Shown piece after piece: positions 52,318-59,954 of a stretch of DNA of 64,000 nucleotides (positions are counted from its first letter, which is position 1; each line of letters begins with the position of its first letter). The DNA is from CALKAL01 sp051846895. GTDB lineage: Bacteria > Bacillota > Bacilli > Bacillales > Alkalibacillaceae. The stretch spans positions 62,001 through 126,000 of the forward strand of contig JBPYCQ010000003.1 in NCBI GenBank assembly GCA_051846895.1, written 5' to 3'. The translations under genes and the position numbers were made by a program. The notes under the pieces are model-generated. The model worked only from the letters and a program-made list of their open reading frames with translations. It was not told where the DNA came from and did not search any database.

Positions 52318-52484
52318 ATGTTTAGACAATTACGATTTAACTTTGAACAATTACTACCCAACTTTGAACAATTACAACTCATGTTTGAACAATTACTACC
52401 CAACTTTGAACAATTACAACCTATGTTTGAACAATTACTACCCAACTTTGAACAATCACGGCTCCACTTTGAACAATTAGCACC
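52318..52484. repeat. Array of eight 21-bp units, core TTTGAACAATTAC
   Basis: Eight consecutive units start at 52319, 52340, 52361, 52382, 52403, 52424, 52445 and 52466. The constant part is CTTTGAACAATTAC or GTTTGAACAATTAC. Fillers alternate between TACCCA and an AACYYA type, giving a 42-bp super-period. It fills the gap between the dioxygenase and phenol hydroxylase genes. The frame also reads as heptads of NFEQLLP type, but there is no RBS. Confidence 0.9.
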
Positions 52485-52502
52485 ATTTCACGCTTTTAGA
52501 AC

Positions 52503-54044
52503 CTATTTATTTTTAAATAAATTGATATCATCCGGGTTAATCCATGTTTCGTTAACCCAACCGTCTAAGTCATAATCCGCCATACACATCTCGGCAAATT
52601 CGATAAAGGCATCTGCCATACCTGATCCTTCAGCAGCTACTAAGTTTTCAAGACGAATATTTTCATGGTTACCTGAATAATTACGCTCGTACAATTCATG
52701 ACGCCCACCATAATCTGTACCAATCGCATCCCAAAGCAATTTAATCAGCTTAATCTTTTCTTCTGACTCAATACCATATGAACCACGATAAAGCCGCTCA
52801 AGTAGTGGACGAAGCTCTGGATTTTTAAAGTCTTCCGCACTCGATGGTTGAACGATTAAGCTCCCTGCTACCACATTTTCTATGATCTCTTTTACTCTCG
52901 GCCAACCAATTGTCATGAATACACGATAAGCTAAGCCATAATTTAAATTAGGTAGCACCGTCCCGTTCGCCCCGGCATCTGGAGTCTTCGCCATGCCATC
53001 GCTTAACGACCAGAACATATTACGCCAAGCAATCACTTCTCCTACATTTGCTTGTACTCCACGGAATTGATCAGAACCGTTCGTTTTAATCGCCTTTAGT
53101 AATAGACCTGCCATAAAATCAAGCTTAACAGCTAGACGTGTCACACCGTGAAAAGTGAATCGATTTAAAAATCCACTTTCGGGAAAGAATGAATTCGCTT
53201 TCTCGACATCTTTATAAATTAAAATATTCTCCCACGGAATAACGGCATTATCAAATACTAGGACGGCATCATTTTCATCAAAACGGCTACTTAGTGGATA
53301 ATCGAACGGACTTCCCATAACGGCAGAGACCATTTCATATGACTGTCTTGATATCAATTTGACACCAGGCGTGTTCATTGGCGCGACAAATACAAGAGCC
53401 ATGTCTTCGTTATCGACAGGGATAGCCCCATAATGAGCAACGAAATTATAATTAGTTAATGCGGAACCAGTTGCTACCATCTTTGCCCCACTAACAATGA
53501 CGCCTTCATCAGTCTCACCAACTGCACGAACAAATACATCATTCACAGCTTCCATTGGTTTGTTGCGGTCAACAGGTGGGTTAATAATCGCGTGGTTGAA
53601 ATACCATAAGTTTTCTTGCGCTTCCTTATACCACCGTTTCGCATTTTCTTGATATGGAGCATAGTAGTCTGGATTCGCACCTAATGTAGCTAAAAATGCA
53701 GCTTTATAATCTGGAGAACGCCCCATTTGTCCATACGTCAGTTTTGCCCATTCAGCAATCGCATCTCGACTACCAATTAAGTCTTCCGTTGACGTATCAT
53801 AACGGAAAAACTTATGTGTGTAACCCCCATTACCTGTATCTGTTTCGCAGGTTAATATTTCTTTTGTTCCTTCTTCATGTAACGCATCATAAAGCCTTGC
53901 GATTGATCGAGCAGCATTTCTAAAAGCTGGATGCGTTGTCACATCCTCAACCTTTTCACCGTGAATCCAAATTTCTCGTCCATCTTTTAAGCTTTCTAAG
54001 TACTCTTGTCCGGTTAAAGGTCTGTTCATTGCCGTTTTCGTCAT
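52503..54044 (-). CDS. pheA: Flavin-dependent phenol 2-monooxygenase, HpaB/PheA family
   Basis: Large component of a two-component FADH2 monooxygenase, 513 aa. GQEYLESLKDGREIWIHGEKV near the start, RSPDYKAAFLATLGANPDYY near 107, NPPVDRNKP near 155 and ENLVAAEGSGMADAFIEFAE near the end are HpaB-family features. Phenol hydroxylase PheA of thermophilic bacilli and nitrophenol monooxygenases belong here. The adjacent catechol pathway favours phenol. A cre-like site lies 30 nt before the start, and a small flavin reductase is nearby at 54891-55355. Confidence 0.87.
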   Translation of the reverse strand: MTKTAMNRPLTGQEYLESLKDGREIWIHGEKVEDVTTHPAFRNAARSIARLYDALHEEGTKEILTCETDTGNGGYTHKFFRYDTSTEDLIGSRDAIAEWAKLTYGQMGRSPDYKAAFLATLGANPDYYAPYQENAKRWYKEAQENLWYFNHAIINPPVDRNKPMEAVNDVFVRAVGETDEGVIVSGAKMVATGSALTNYNFVAHYGAIPVDNEDMALVFVAPMNTPGVKLISRQSYEMVSAVMGSPFDYPLSSRFDENDAVLVFDNAVIPWENILIYKDVEKANSFFPESGFLNRFTFHGVTRLAVKLDFMAGLLLKAIKTNGSDQFRGVQANVGEVIAWRNMFWSLSDGMAKTPDAGANGTVLPNLNYGLAYRVFMTIGWPRVKEIIENVVAGSLIVQPSSAEDFKNPELRPLLERLYRGSYGIESEEKIKLIKLLWDAIGTDYGGRHELYERNYSGNHENIRLENLVAAEGSGMADAFIEFAEMCMADYDLDGWVNETWINPDDINLFKNK

Positions 54045-54073
54045 ACACGATACCTCCTTTTAAAAATCTATTA

Positions 54074-54087
54074 AGTAAGCGCTTACA
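54074..54087. promoter_or_regulatory. cre-like CcpA site upstream of phenol hydroxylase
   Basis: On the minus strand TGTAAGCGCTTACT matches the CcpA operator except at the final base, with a perfect GTAAGCGCTTAC palindrome. It lies 30 nt upstream of the gene. Carbon catabolite repression is the expected effect. Confidence 0.75.
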
Positions 54088-54236
54088 AACTACTTAATAT
54101 ATTCTACTAACAAGGCTTTCTATATATGCCTTAAAAAATAATAGATTGAAATCTATTTTTTAAACAACGTATGAATAAATTTTAAATAAGCTTTAATAAT
54201 GAGATAATAAAAACATAAAACACGGAGGTGATCTTA

Positions 54237-54860
54237 ATGATTTCTATTGACCCGGCAACTTTAAGTCAAAAGGAAAATTATAAATTATTAAGTGGAAGTA
54301 TTATTCCAAGACCCATTGCATTTATAACGACAAACCATGAAAATGGAAAGGTAAATGCAGCACCTTTTAGTTTTTTTAACATGGTATCGTCCAATCCACC
54401 TCTCATTGCCGTATCAATCGGCAGAGTAAATGGTGAAATTAAGAAACATACTGCAATAAACATATATCGCGATAAACAATTTGTTGTACATTTACCAGAC
54501 TTTCATTTACTTGAACAAATGAACCAGTCCTCTGCCCCATATTCAGAAGGGATTAGTGAAGCTGAAAAAATTGGGCTGACATTGATTGATAGCGATATCG
54601 TCAATGTTCCTAGTATTAAAGAGGCAAAAATCCGTCTTGAATGCGAGTTATTCCAAGCAATCCCATTAGAAGAAAATCACTATGTTCAAGATGACTTGTT
54701 TTTAGGAAAAGTCGTGCGTTATCATATGTCAAATGACGTTTACGAGGAAGGTAAAATTAATGCAGCTGTTTTAAATCCAATTGCAAGACTTGCTGGACCA
54801 AATTATGCAAAATTAAGTGAAAATATTTACTTAGAAAGACCAACGAAAGCTGATGAATAA
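54237..54860 (+). CDS. Flavin reductase / flavoredoxin-like FMN-binding protein
   Basis: 207 aa with a flavin reductase-like split barrel: LLSGSIIPRPIAFITT near residue 16, AAPFSFFNMVSSNPPLIAVSIG near 37 and HTAINIYRDKQFVVHLP near 66. It is larger than the 150-aa reductases that partner HpaB enzymes. ATG 54237 has ACGGAGGTGA upstream. It is divergent from pheA, so it may share the control region; whether it supplies FADH2 is inference. Confidence 0.82.
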   Translation: MISIDPATLSQKENYKLLSGSIIPRPIAFITTNHENGKVNAAPFSFFNMVSSNPPLIAVSIGRVNGEIKKHTAINIYRDKQFVVHLPDFHLLEQMNQSSAPYSEGISEAEKIGLTLIDSDIVNVPSIKEAKIRLECELFQAIPLEENHYVQDDLFLGKVVRYHMSNDVYEEGKINAAVLNPIARLAGPNYAKLSENIYLERPTKADE

Positions 54861-54890
54861 TTAAAAGCCTCATCATACTATGGGGAGGTT

Positions 54891-55355
54891 TTATAATGAA
54901 TTATCAATTGTTGAAAATTTTCCACGATAAAAGGTTAATGGCTCCCCTTCTGAATAATTAAACGCCTTCACTTCCCCTAAGAACAATACATGGTCACCAC
55001 CTGGATACTCAGCCCATGGTTCACATTCGATATAGGCTAAACAATTTTTTATTTTATATCCGTATTCTGATAGCTCCCATTCAAAAGGTTCATCATTAAG
55101 AGGTCGTCCAGCAAAATGCATCGCTGTGTCTTTTTGATCGTGATGAAGCACATTGACAATAAAACGATTATCTTTCAGCTTTTCTAATGCCTTCGTATTG
55201 CGATCAATTGAGACTAATACTAATGGGGGATCTAGTGATACTGAAGTAAAAGAATTAGCAGTAAGACCGTGTTTTTCACCGTCGTTTACACAAGTTATAA
55301 CAGTTACACCTGTTGCGAAGTGACCAAAGCAATTCCTCAAATCTTTTAAATCCAT
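54891..55355 (-). CDS. Small flavin reductase, HpaC/PheA2-like
   Basis: 154 aa. LRNCFGHFATGVTVITCVND, GLTANSFTSVSLDPPLVLVSID and HVLFLGEVKAF match the short-chain flavin reductases that deliver reduced FAD to HpaB-type oxygenases. The size equals PheA2 (about 160 aa). It is convergent with the larger flavin reductase. It is the better candidate for the partner of PheA. Confidence 0.88.
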   Translation of the reverse strand: MDLKDLRNCFGHFATGVTVITCVNDGEKHGLTANSFTSVSLDPPLVLVSIDRNTKALEKLKDNRFIVNVLHHDQKDTAMHFAGRPLNDEPFEWELSEYGYKIKNCLAYIECEPWAEYPGGDHVLFLGEVKAFNYSEGEPLTFYRGKFSTIDNSL

Positions 55356-55488
55356 TGATTTACACTCCCCTATTTATAAGATTATTAGTATTTTAATAAT
55401 CAAGCAGAAGAAACATGACATAAATAATTTTAAGCGGATATTTATAAACGGTGTGTTGTAGGTAATTAAAGAACAAAAACTTAGTTAG

Positions 55489-55689
55489 TTTGAACAATCA
55501 CATCAACTTTGAACAATTACTCACCATGTTTGGACAATCACACACCATCTTTGAACAATTACTCACCATGTTTGGACAATCACACACCATCTTTGAACAA
55601 TTACACACCATGTTTGAACAATCACACATCAACTTTGAACAATTGCAAGCCATCTTTGAACAATACACATCTATTTTGAACAAATGAAT
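55489..55689. repeat. Array of about ten 21-bp units, core TTTGAACAATYAC
   Basis: Units start at 55489, 55508, 55529, 55550, 55571, 55592, 55613, 55634, 55655 and 55675. The constant part is TTTGAACAATYAC or TTTGGACAATCAC. Two filler types, CACCATG and CACCATC, alternate over 55508-55612, giving a 42-bp period. It lies at the right end of the phenol cluster and has the same core as the array at 52318-52484. Apart from this array and the terminator, 55356-55779 holds nothing that I can identify. Confidence 0.9.
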
Positions 55690-55735
55690 AATATGATTCA
55701 TAACCATATCGCTTTATAGTTTCCTAAACAACAAA

Positions 55736-55771
55736 AAAATCCATGCACGCTATTAAACGCTCATGGATTTT
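55736..55771 (-). terminator. Terminator of yitV
   Basis: The stem AAAATCCATG/CATGGATTTT with a minus-strand T-run follows the stop at 55780. Confidence 0.85.
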
Positions 55772-55779
55772 AAACAATA

Positions 55780-56544
55780 TTATAGTTTTTCTATAAACCA
55801 CTCTTTCAACTGGTGCATAGCAACTCGACTTACTTTATGGTCACGATTTTTTTCTGTAATGAACTGATACTGATCTTCAGGATAATTTGCTTCTTTTAAT
55901 TGATTAACAAATTCTTTTGCAAATTGATATGGAACGACAAGGTCATCTTCTCCATGCCAAATAAATAGTGGTCGATGATTTAAACGATCTAGCTGTTTTG
56001 ACAAGTCAATCGTTCCTAATTGTTGAATATGTTGTTCGACTTCATCATCAGTGAAAGGAAGTTGGACCCCCTGTTTTTTTATTTGTTCAATTAAATATCG
56101 GCCCATAGCTTCTAATTTCGCACTTCCCATCATGATTCCAGCCGCTTTAATCCAGTCATACTTTGTCAAGGCTGCTGAAACGGTGATTCCACCCATACTC
56201 GTTCCTGCAATACCAATTCGTTCATCTAATATTAAAGATTGTGTTGTTAACCAGTTATAAAGCATATGTAGTTCTTTGACATTTGTAAAAACTATTTTCC
56301 AAAAATCTAATTGGATTTTTTCTGGATCATTTAATGTATCTCGCTCCCCATGATGTAAACTGTCTGGCAATATAACTCTGTATCCTTGATCTGCTAATAA
56401 GTAAGCTTGAGCCAAGTTTTGCTCTTTAGAACTCGTAAAACCATGGAAATAGATCACTACCGGAAGTGGTTCGCTGCTTGCGGATTGTTTTACTACTTCT
56501 AGAAGAGGAATATGTTCAGCCTGTTTCTTATTTATAATAATCAT
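55780..56544 (-). CDS. yitV: Esterase YitV (alpha/beta hydrolase)
   Basis: 254 aa. VVIYFHGFTSSKEQ near residue 29, nucleophile GTSMGG near 118, WHGEDDLVVP (Asp) near 196 and the catalytic His in KNRDHKVSRVAM near 236. Length and pattern match B. subtilis YitV, and yitU is adjacent in divergent orientation. The substrate is unknown. Confidence 0.88.
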   Translation of the reverse strand: MIIINKKQAEHIPLLEVVKQSASSEPLPVVIYFHGFTSSKEQNLAQAYLLADQGYRVILPDSLHHGERDTLNDPEKIQLDFWKIVFTNVKELHMLYNWLTTQSLILDERIGIAGTSMGGITVSAALTKYDWIKAAGIMMGSAKLEAMGRYLIEQIKKQGVQLPFTDDEVEQHIQQLGTIDLSKQLDRLNHRPLFIWHGEDDLVVPYQFAKEFVNQLKEANYPEDQYQFITEKNRDHKVSRVAMHQLKEWFIEKL

Positions 56545-56699
56545 TCTTTATCTCCTCTCAAATACTTTATTACAATAATAATTGAATGTTTTATATGTTT
56601 CAAACAATTTGGTAAATAAAACACTCAAATGACATTGATACATGTTTATGGTAAAATAGTTTAATTAGATATAAAAGTATGTATAATGAGGTGACAGAT

Positions 56700-57539
56700 T
56701 TGCAAAGACATTTAATAGCCTTGGACTTGGATGGGACTTTACTAACTGATGATAAAGTTATATCAGATAGAACATTACTAACGTTAAAGGCTGCACGAGA
56801 ACAAGGGCATATTGTAGTCATAGCGACAGGCCGTCCTTATCGAGTAAGTAAACAGTACTATGCACAGTTAAATCTTGACACTCCAATTGTTAACATGAAC
56901 GGAGCATATATACATCATCCTAAAGATAAAAGTTGGACACATCAACATTCACCATTACCAAAAAACGTCGCATTAGAAATCGTCGACACGTGCTACGGTG
57001 TTGGTGTTCAAAACATCATGGCAGAGATAGTCGATCAAGTATTTATTGATAAAAGATACGAAAATCCACTCATCGACTTTTTCTTAGGCGGAATAGAACA
57101 ACCAGCTATAGTTGGTAATTTAAAACAGACGCTAGAAGATGACCCTTCATCAATGCTCATTCACCCTTTTGATGATCGGGTCGACTTGATTAGGAAATCA
57201 ATTGATGAACGTCACACAGCAATTGTCGATCATCGTAAATGGGGAGCCCCATTCCATGTTATCGAAATTGTTCGTTCCGGACTACACAAAGCAGTTGGCC
57301 TACAAAAGATTGCCAAGGAGTATAATATCCCCCAAGAGCGTATTATTGCTTTCGGTGATGAAGACAATGATTTAGAAATGATTGATTACGCAGGTGTTGG
57401 TGTTGCAATGGGTAACGGTATTGACCCTTTAAAAAATATTGCTAAAGCTATTACATTAACTAATACAGAAGATGGTGTCGCACATTTTCTTGAGGATTAC
57501 TTAAATCTCCCTACTCCCATTTTAGAAACAAAAGAATAA
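56700..57539 (+). CDS. yitU: Cof-type HAD phosphatase YitU
   Basis: 279 aa. HAD motif I ALDLDGTLLTDD (residues 6-17), motif II VIATGRP near 40, C2-type cap, Lys in HKAVGLQKIA near 198 and motif IV AFGDEDNDLEMI near 220. YitU homologues dephosphorylate a riboflavin-pathway intermediate and other sugar phosphates. TTG 56700 is chosen since GAGGTGA lies 7 nt upstream. Confidence 0.9.
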   Translation: MQRHLIALDLDGTLLTDDKVISDRTLLTLKAAREQGHIVVIATGRPYRVSKQYYAQLNLDTPIVNMNGAYIHHPKDKSWTHQHSPLPKNVALEIVDTCYGVGVQNIMAEIVDQVFIDKRYENPLIDFFLGGIEQPAIVGNLKQTLEDDPSSMLIHPFDDRVDLIRKSIDERHTAIVDHRKWGAPFHVIEIVRSGLHKAVGLQKIAKEYNIPQERIIAFGDEDNDLEMIDYAGVGVAMGNGIDPLKNIAKAITLTNTEDGVAHFLEDYLNLPTPILETKE

Positions 57540-57573
57540 TTAGTCATATTTTCTTTAAAATTGTACAAAATAT

Positions 57574-57607
57574 ACCTGAACACGGCTTAAAAAGTGTTCA
57601 GGTTTTT
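57574..57607 (+). terminator. Terminator of yitU
   Basis: The stem ACCTGAACAC/GTGTTCAGGT with a 10-nt loop is followed by TTTTT. Confidence 0.9.
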
Positions 57608-57626
57608 ATTTTTAGGAGGTCCTTCA

Positions 57627-57758
57627 ATGGCACAACGACCTAAAAAAAACAGAGAGAACCGTAAACGACAAGAAGCCGTTAACGAAAAGCGCCAATTATT
57701 TACGGACAAAAAAAGGAAGAAGGAAGAATCAGATCGTCATACAAGAGGAGGGTTTTAA
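57627..57758 (+). CDS. 43-aa basic hypothetical protein
   Basis: A short gene with the strong RBS TAGGAGG 8 nt before the ATG. The product MAQRPKKNRENRKRQEAVNE continues highly basic, ending RHTRGGF; about one third of residues are Lys or Arg. Its stop is directly followed by the ATG of the next gene (TAAATG), so the two are co-translated. No family is recognised. It could bind nucleic acid, or be a small spore protein. It is too short for many gene callers. Confidence 0.72.
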   Translation: MAQRPKKNRENRKRQEAVNEKRQLFTDKKRKKEESDRHTRGGF

Positions 57759-57968
57759 ATGGCAAATAATAATAACGGTATTATGCAGCAAGCGAGACAA
57801 GCGTTACAAAATCTTACTAACAATATGACTAACAACAATAATGTAAACCAAAACGATGTCCAGGCTGCTCAAGAATTAATCCAACAAGCTTATAACGAAA
57901 ATCTTACAGCTGAGGAACAGCAAGAGTTAAAAGAGCTTGAAAACAAAATAAACAATGAATTTAAATAA
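57759..57968 (+). CDS. DUF3813-like small protein
   Basis: 69 aa, Asn/Gln-rich and helical: an Asn-rich start (MANNNNGIMQQARQALQNL), an Asn spacer, then VQAAQELIQQAYNENLTAEEQQELKELENK. The two-helix pattern is that of DUF3813 proteins of bacilli found near yitU. It starts directly after the 43-aa gene, with GAGGAGGG as the RBS. The function is unknown. Confidence 0.72.
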   Translation: MANNNNGIMQQARQALQNLTNNMTNNNNVNQNDVQAAQELIQQAYNENLTAEEQQELKELENKINNEFK

Positions 57969-57980
57969 ACCTTCTAAATT

Positions 57981-58010
57981 GGCGACACACAAAGATTTGT
58001 GTCGCCTTTT
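57981..58010 (+). terminator. Terminator of the small-protein pair
   Basis: The stem GGCGACAC/GTGTCGCC with a 10-nt spacer is followed by TTTT. Confidence 0.85.
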
Positions 58011-58120
58011 GTTTGTAAATTTTAAGTAAAAATAATCATTTTTCACGAATTGTGTTGTACTAATTGTCTACATTATTTATAATTAAATTGTTTGAAATAA
58101 CCAAAGGGGGAAATTGTAAT

Positions 58121-59032
58121 ATGAAGAAGTTTCTATTTTTATTTGCTTCAGCGCTAATACTTACTGTTTTAGCTGCATGTGGTTCAAGTAGTGGGGATTC
58201 AGATGAGCCGTTAAATCCTGACAAATTAGTTATGGGATTTGTTCCATCACAAGAATCTGATAAAATCGCTGAAACTGTTGAACCTCTAGCAGACAAGCTT
58301 GGTGAAATTTTAGGTAAGGAAGTTGAAGCACGTACAATGACAAGCTATAACGCTCTAGTTGAAGGTATGGGCGCGAAAACTGTTCATATCGGATTTATTC
58401 CAGCGTTTGGATACGTCATTGCAAATGAAGACTATGGAGTAGAAGTTATTTTAAAGTCTATTCGTCGTGGTTCATCAACTTATAGAGCTCAATATGTAGT
58501 GCGTGCAGACTCAGATATTGAGACTTTAGCTGATCTTGAAGGTAAAACATGGGTTTATTCTGACCCAACATCCACGTCAGGATTTTTATTTCCAGCTTCA
58601 CAGTTGATGTCTGAGTTCGGTATCGAATCTCAAGAAGAACTTACAACTGATTGGTTTGGAGATGCAAACGCTGTGCAAGGTCACGATAACGCAGCCATCG
58701 CAGTCTACAATGGAGACGCTGATGTCGCTACAACTTTTGAAGATGTTCGTGATAACTTAGAAGAAGATTATCCTGATATTAAAGACAAGTTAAAAGTTAT
58801 CGGTTATACAGATGATATTCCAAACGATACTATCTCTGTAATTAAAGAATTAGATCCAGATTTAGTTAAAGAAATCCGTGAAGCATTCTTATCATTCAAC
58901 GATGATCCTGAAATGATTGCAGTTATGAATGAGGTCTATACTTGGGATGCGATTGACGAAGCAGAGCATTCTGATTATGATGTCGTTGCTGAAACATACA
59001 AACGCTTTAAGGATTCTGTAAGTTTAGACTAA
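58121..59032 (+). CDS. phnD: PhnD-type phosphate/phosphonate-binding lipoprotein
   Basis: ABC-transporter solute-binding lipoprotein of 303 aa. Signal peptide with lipobox LAAC (Cys20). The PhnD-family body shows LVMGFVPSQESDKI near 35, MTSYNALVEGMGAKTVHIGF near 68, TWVYSDPTSTSGFLFPASQL near 146 and GHDNAAIAVYNGDADVATTF near 187. ATG 58121 has AAAGGGGG upstream. Together with phnC and two phnE genes it forms an importer. No C-P lyase or phosphonatase is in the window, so the ligand may be phosphonate, phosphite or another oxyanion. Confidence 0.92.
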   Translation: MKKFLFLFASALILTVLAACGSSSGDSDEPLNPDKLVMGFVPSQESDKIAETVEPLADKLGEILGKEVEARTMTSYNALVEGMGAKTVHIGFIPAFGYVIANEDYGVEVILKSIRRGSSTYRAQYVVRADSDIETLADLEGKTWVYSDPTSTSGFLFPASQLMSEFGIESQEELTTDWFGDANAVQGHDNAAIAVYNGDADVATTFEDVRDNLEEDYPDIKDKLKVIGYTDDIPNDTISVIKELDPDLVKEIREAFLSFNDDPEMIAVMNEVYTWDAIDEAEHSDYDVVAETYKRFKDSVSLD

Positions 59033-59080
59033 ATTTCCAAAAATATATATTTCATAAACATATCAAATATGGTAGTTTAT

Positions 59081-59107
59081 ATAGGGAGGATAACTTGTCC
59101 TCCCTAT
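59081..59107 (+). terminator. Hairpin between phnD and phnC, attenuator candidate
   Basis: A 10-bp perfect stem ATAGGGAGGA/TCCTCCCTAT is followed by T-rich sequence (TTCTCTATTATTTTTC). It could end part of the transcripts after phnD, so that the binding protein is made in excess over the membrane parts, a common ABC importer design. Confidence 0.65.
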
Positions 59108-59162
59108 TTCTCTATTATTTTTCAATAATGGAGTTACATAACTTAGTATGAGGTGAAAATAG

Positions 59163-59954
59163 ATGATTGAATTTAAAGATCTCTCCCTTGTTTATCCGAA
59201 TGGTACACAAGGCCTGAAAGACGTTAATGTAACGATTAACGATGGAGAATTTGTTGTCATCGTAGGTCTATCTGGTGCAGGTAAATCTACATTCATAAGA
59301 AGTATTAACCGACTCGTAACCCCAACTGATGGAGAATTACTCGTTGATGAAGAAAACATCCTTAAATATAAAGGGAAAAAATTAAGACATCTTCGTACAA
59401 AAATCGGTATGATTTTCCAAAACTATAATTTGGTTAAACGTTCAAGTGTATTTAGAAATGTGTTAGCTGGTCGATTAGGCCACACTGGTACATTCAAATC
59501 TGTCTTTAACTTATTTAGCAAGGAAGACAAAGCATTAGCATACGAAAGCTTAAAAAGAGTTAACATCGAAGAAAAGCTTTATAATCGAGCAGATGAACTT
59601 AGTGGTGGTCAGCAACAGCGTGTAAGTATTGCTAGGGTTTTAACACAAAAACCAAAATATATTCTTGCAGATGAACCTGTCGCATCTCTTGATCCACCTA
59701 CTTCTCACCAAGTCATGAAATATTTAAAGAAAATCAATCAAGAAGATGGTATCACGACAATTGTAAACCTTCATTTCATAGATATGGCGATGGAATATGC
59801 TGATCGTATCATTGGAATGAGAGCTGGTGAAGTTGTCTTTGATGGTCCGGCTTCTGAAGTAACAGAAAAAACATTTGAAGAAATATATGGTCGTTCAATT
59901 CGTGATGATGATTTACGCGGAGGAGCTGATGAAGATGGTGAAGGAAATGAATAA
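59163..59954 (+). CDS. phnC: PhnC-type ABC transporter ATPase
   Basis: 263 aa. Walker A GLSGAGKST near residue 38, signature LSGGQQQRVSIARVL near 147, Walker B ILADEPVASLDP near 171, and H-loop IVNLHFIDMA near 201. Closest to the PhnC family. The first phnE gene starts before its stop, so translation is coupled. Confidence 0.94.
   Translation: MIEFKDLSLVYPNGTQGLKDVNVTINDGEFVVIVGLSGAGKSTFIRSINRLVTPTDGELLVDEENILKYKGKKLRHLRTKIGMIFQNYNLVKRSSVFRNVLAGRLGHTGTFKSVFNLFSKEDKALAYESLKRVNIEEKLYNRADELSGGQQQRVSIARVLTQKPKYILADEPVASLDPPTSHQVMKYLKKINQEDGITTIVNLHFIDMAMEYADRIIGMRAGEVVFDGPASEVTEKTFEEIYGRSIRDDDLRGGADEDGEGNE

Noticed and set aside
52318..52575. Reading frame with NFEQLLP heptads as a protein gene
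   Set aside because: Its openness follows from a 21-bp period, which cannot shift frame. There is no ribosome-binding site, and it runs into the hydroxylase gene on the other strand.
55490..55687. Second FEQL heptad reading frame
   Set aside because: The same argument holds: a 21-bp repeat array without an RBS. The opposite-strand frame rich in Cys and Asn is also a repeat artefact.
59875..59934. Longer N-terminus for the first PhnE permease
   Set aside because: It would overlap 80 nt of phnC in another frame without an RBS; GGAGG at 59919-59923 supports a start at 59929 or 59935.
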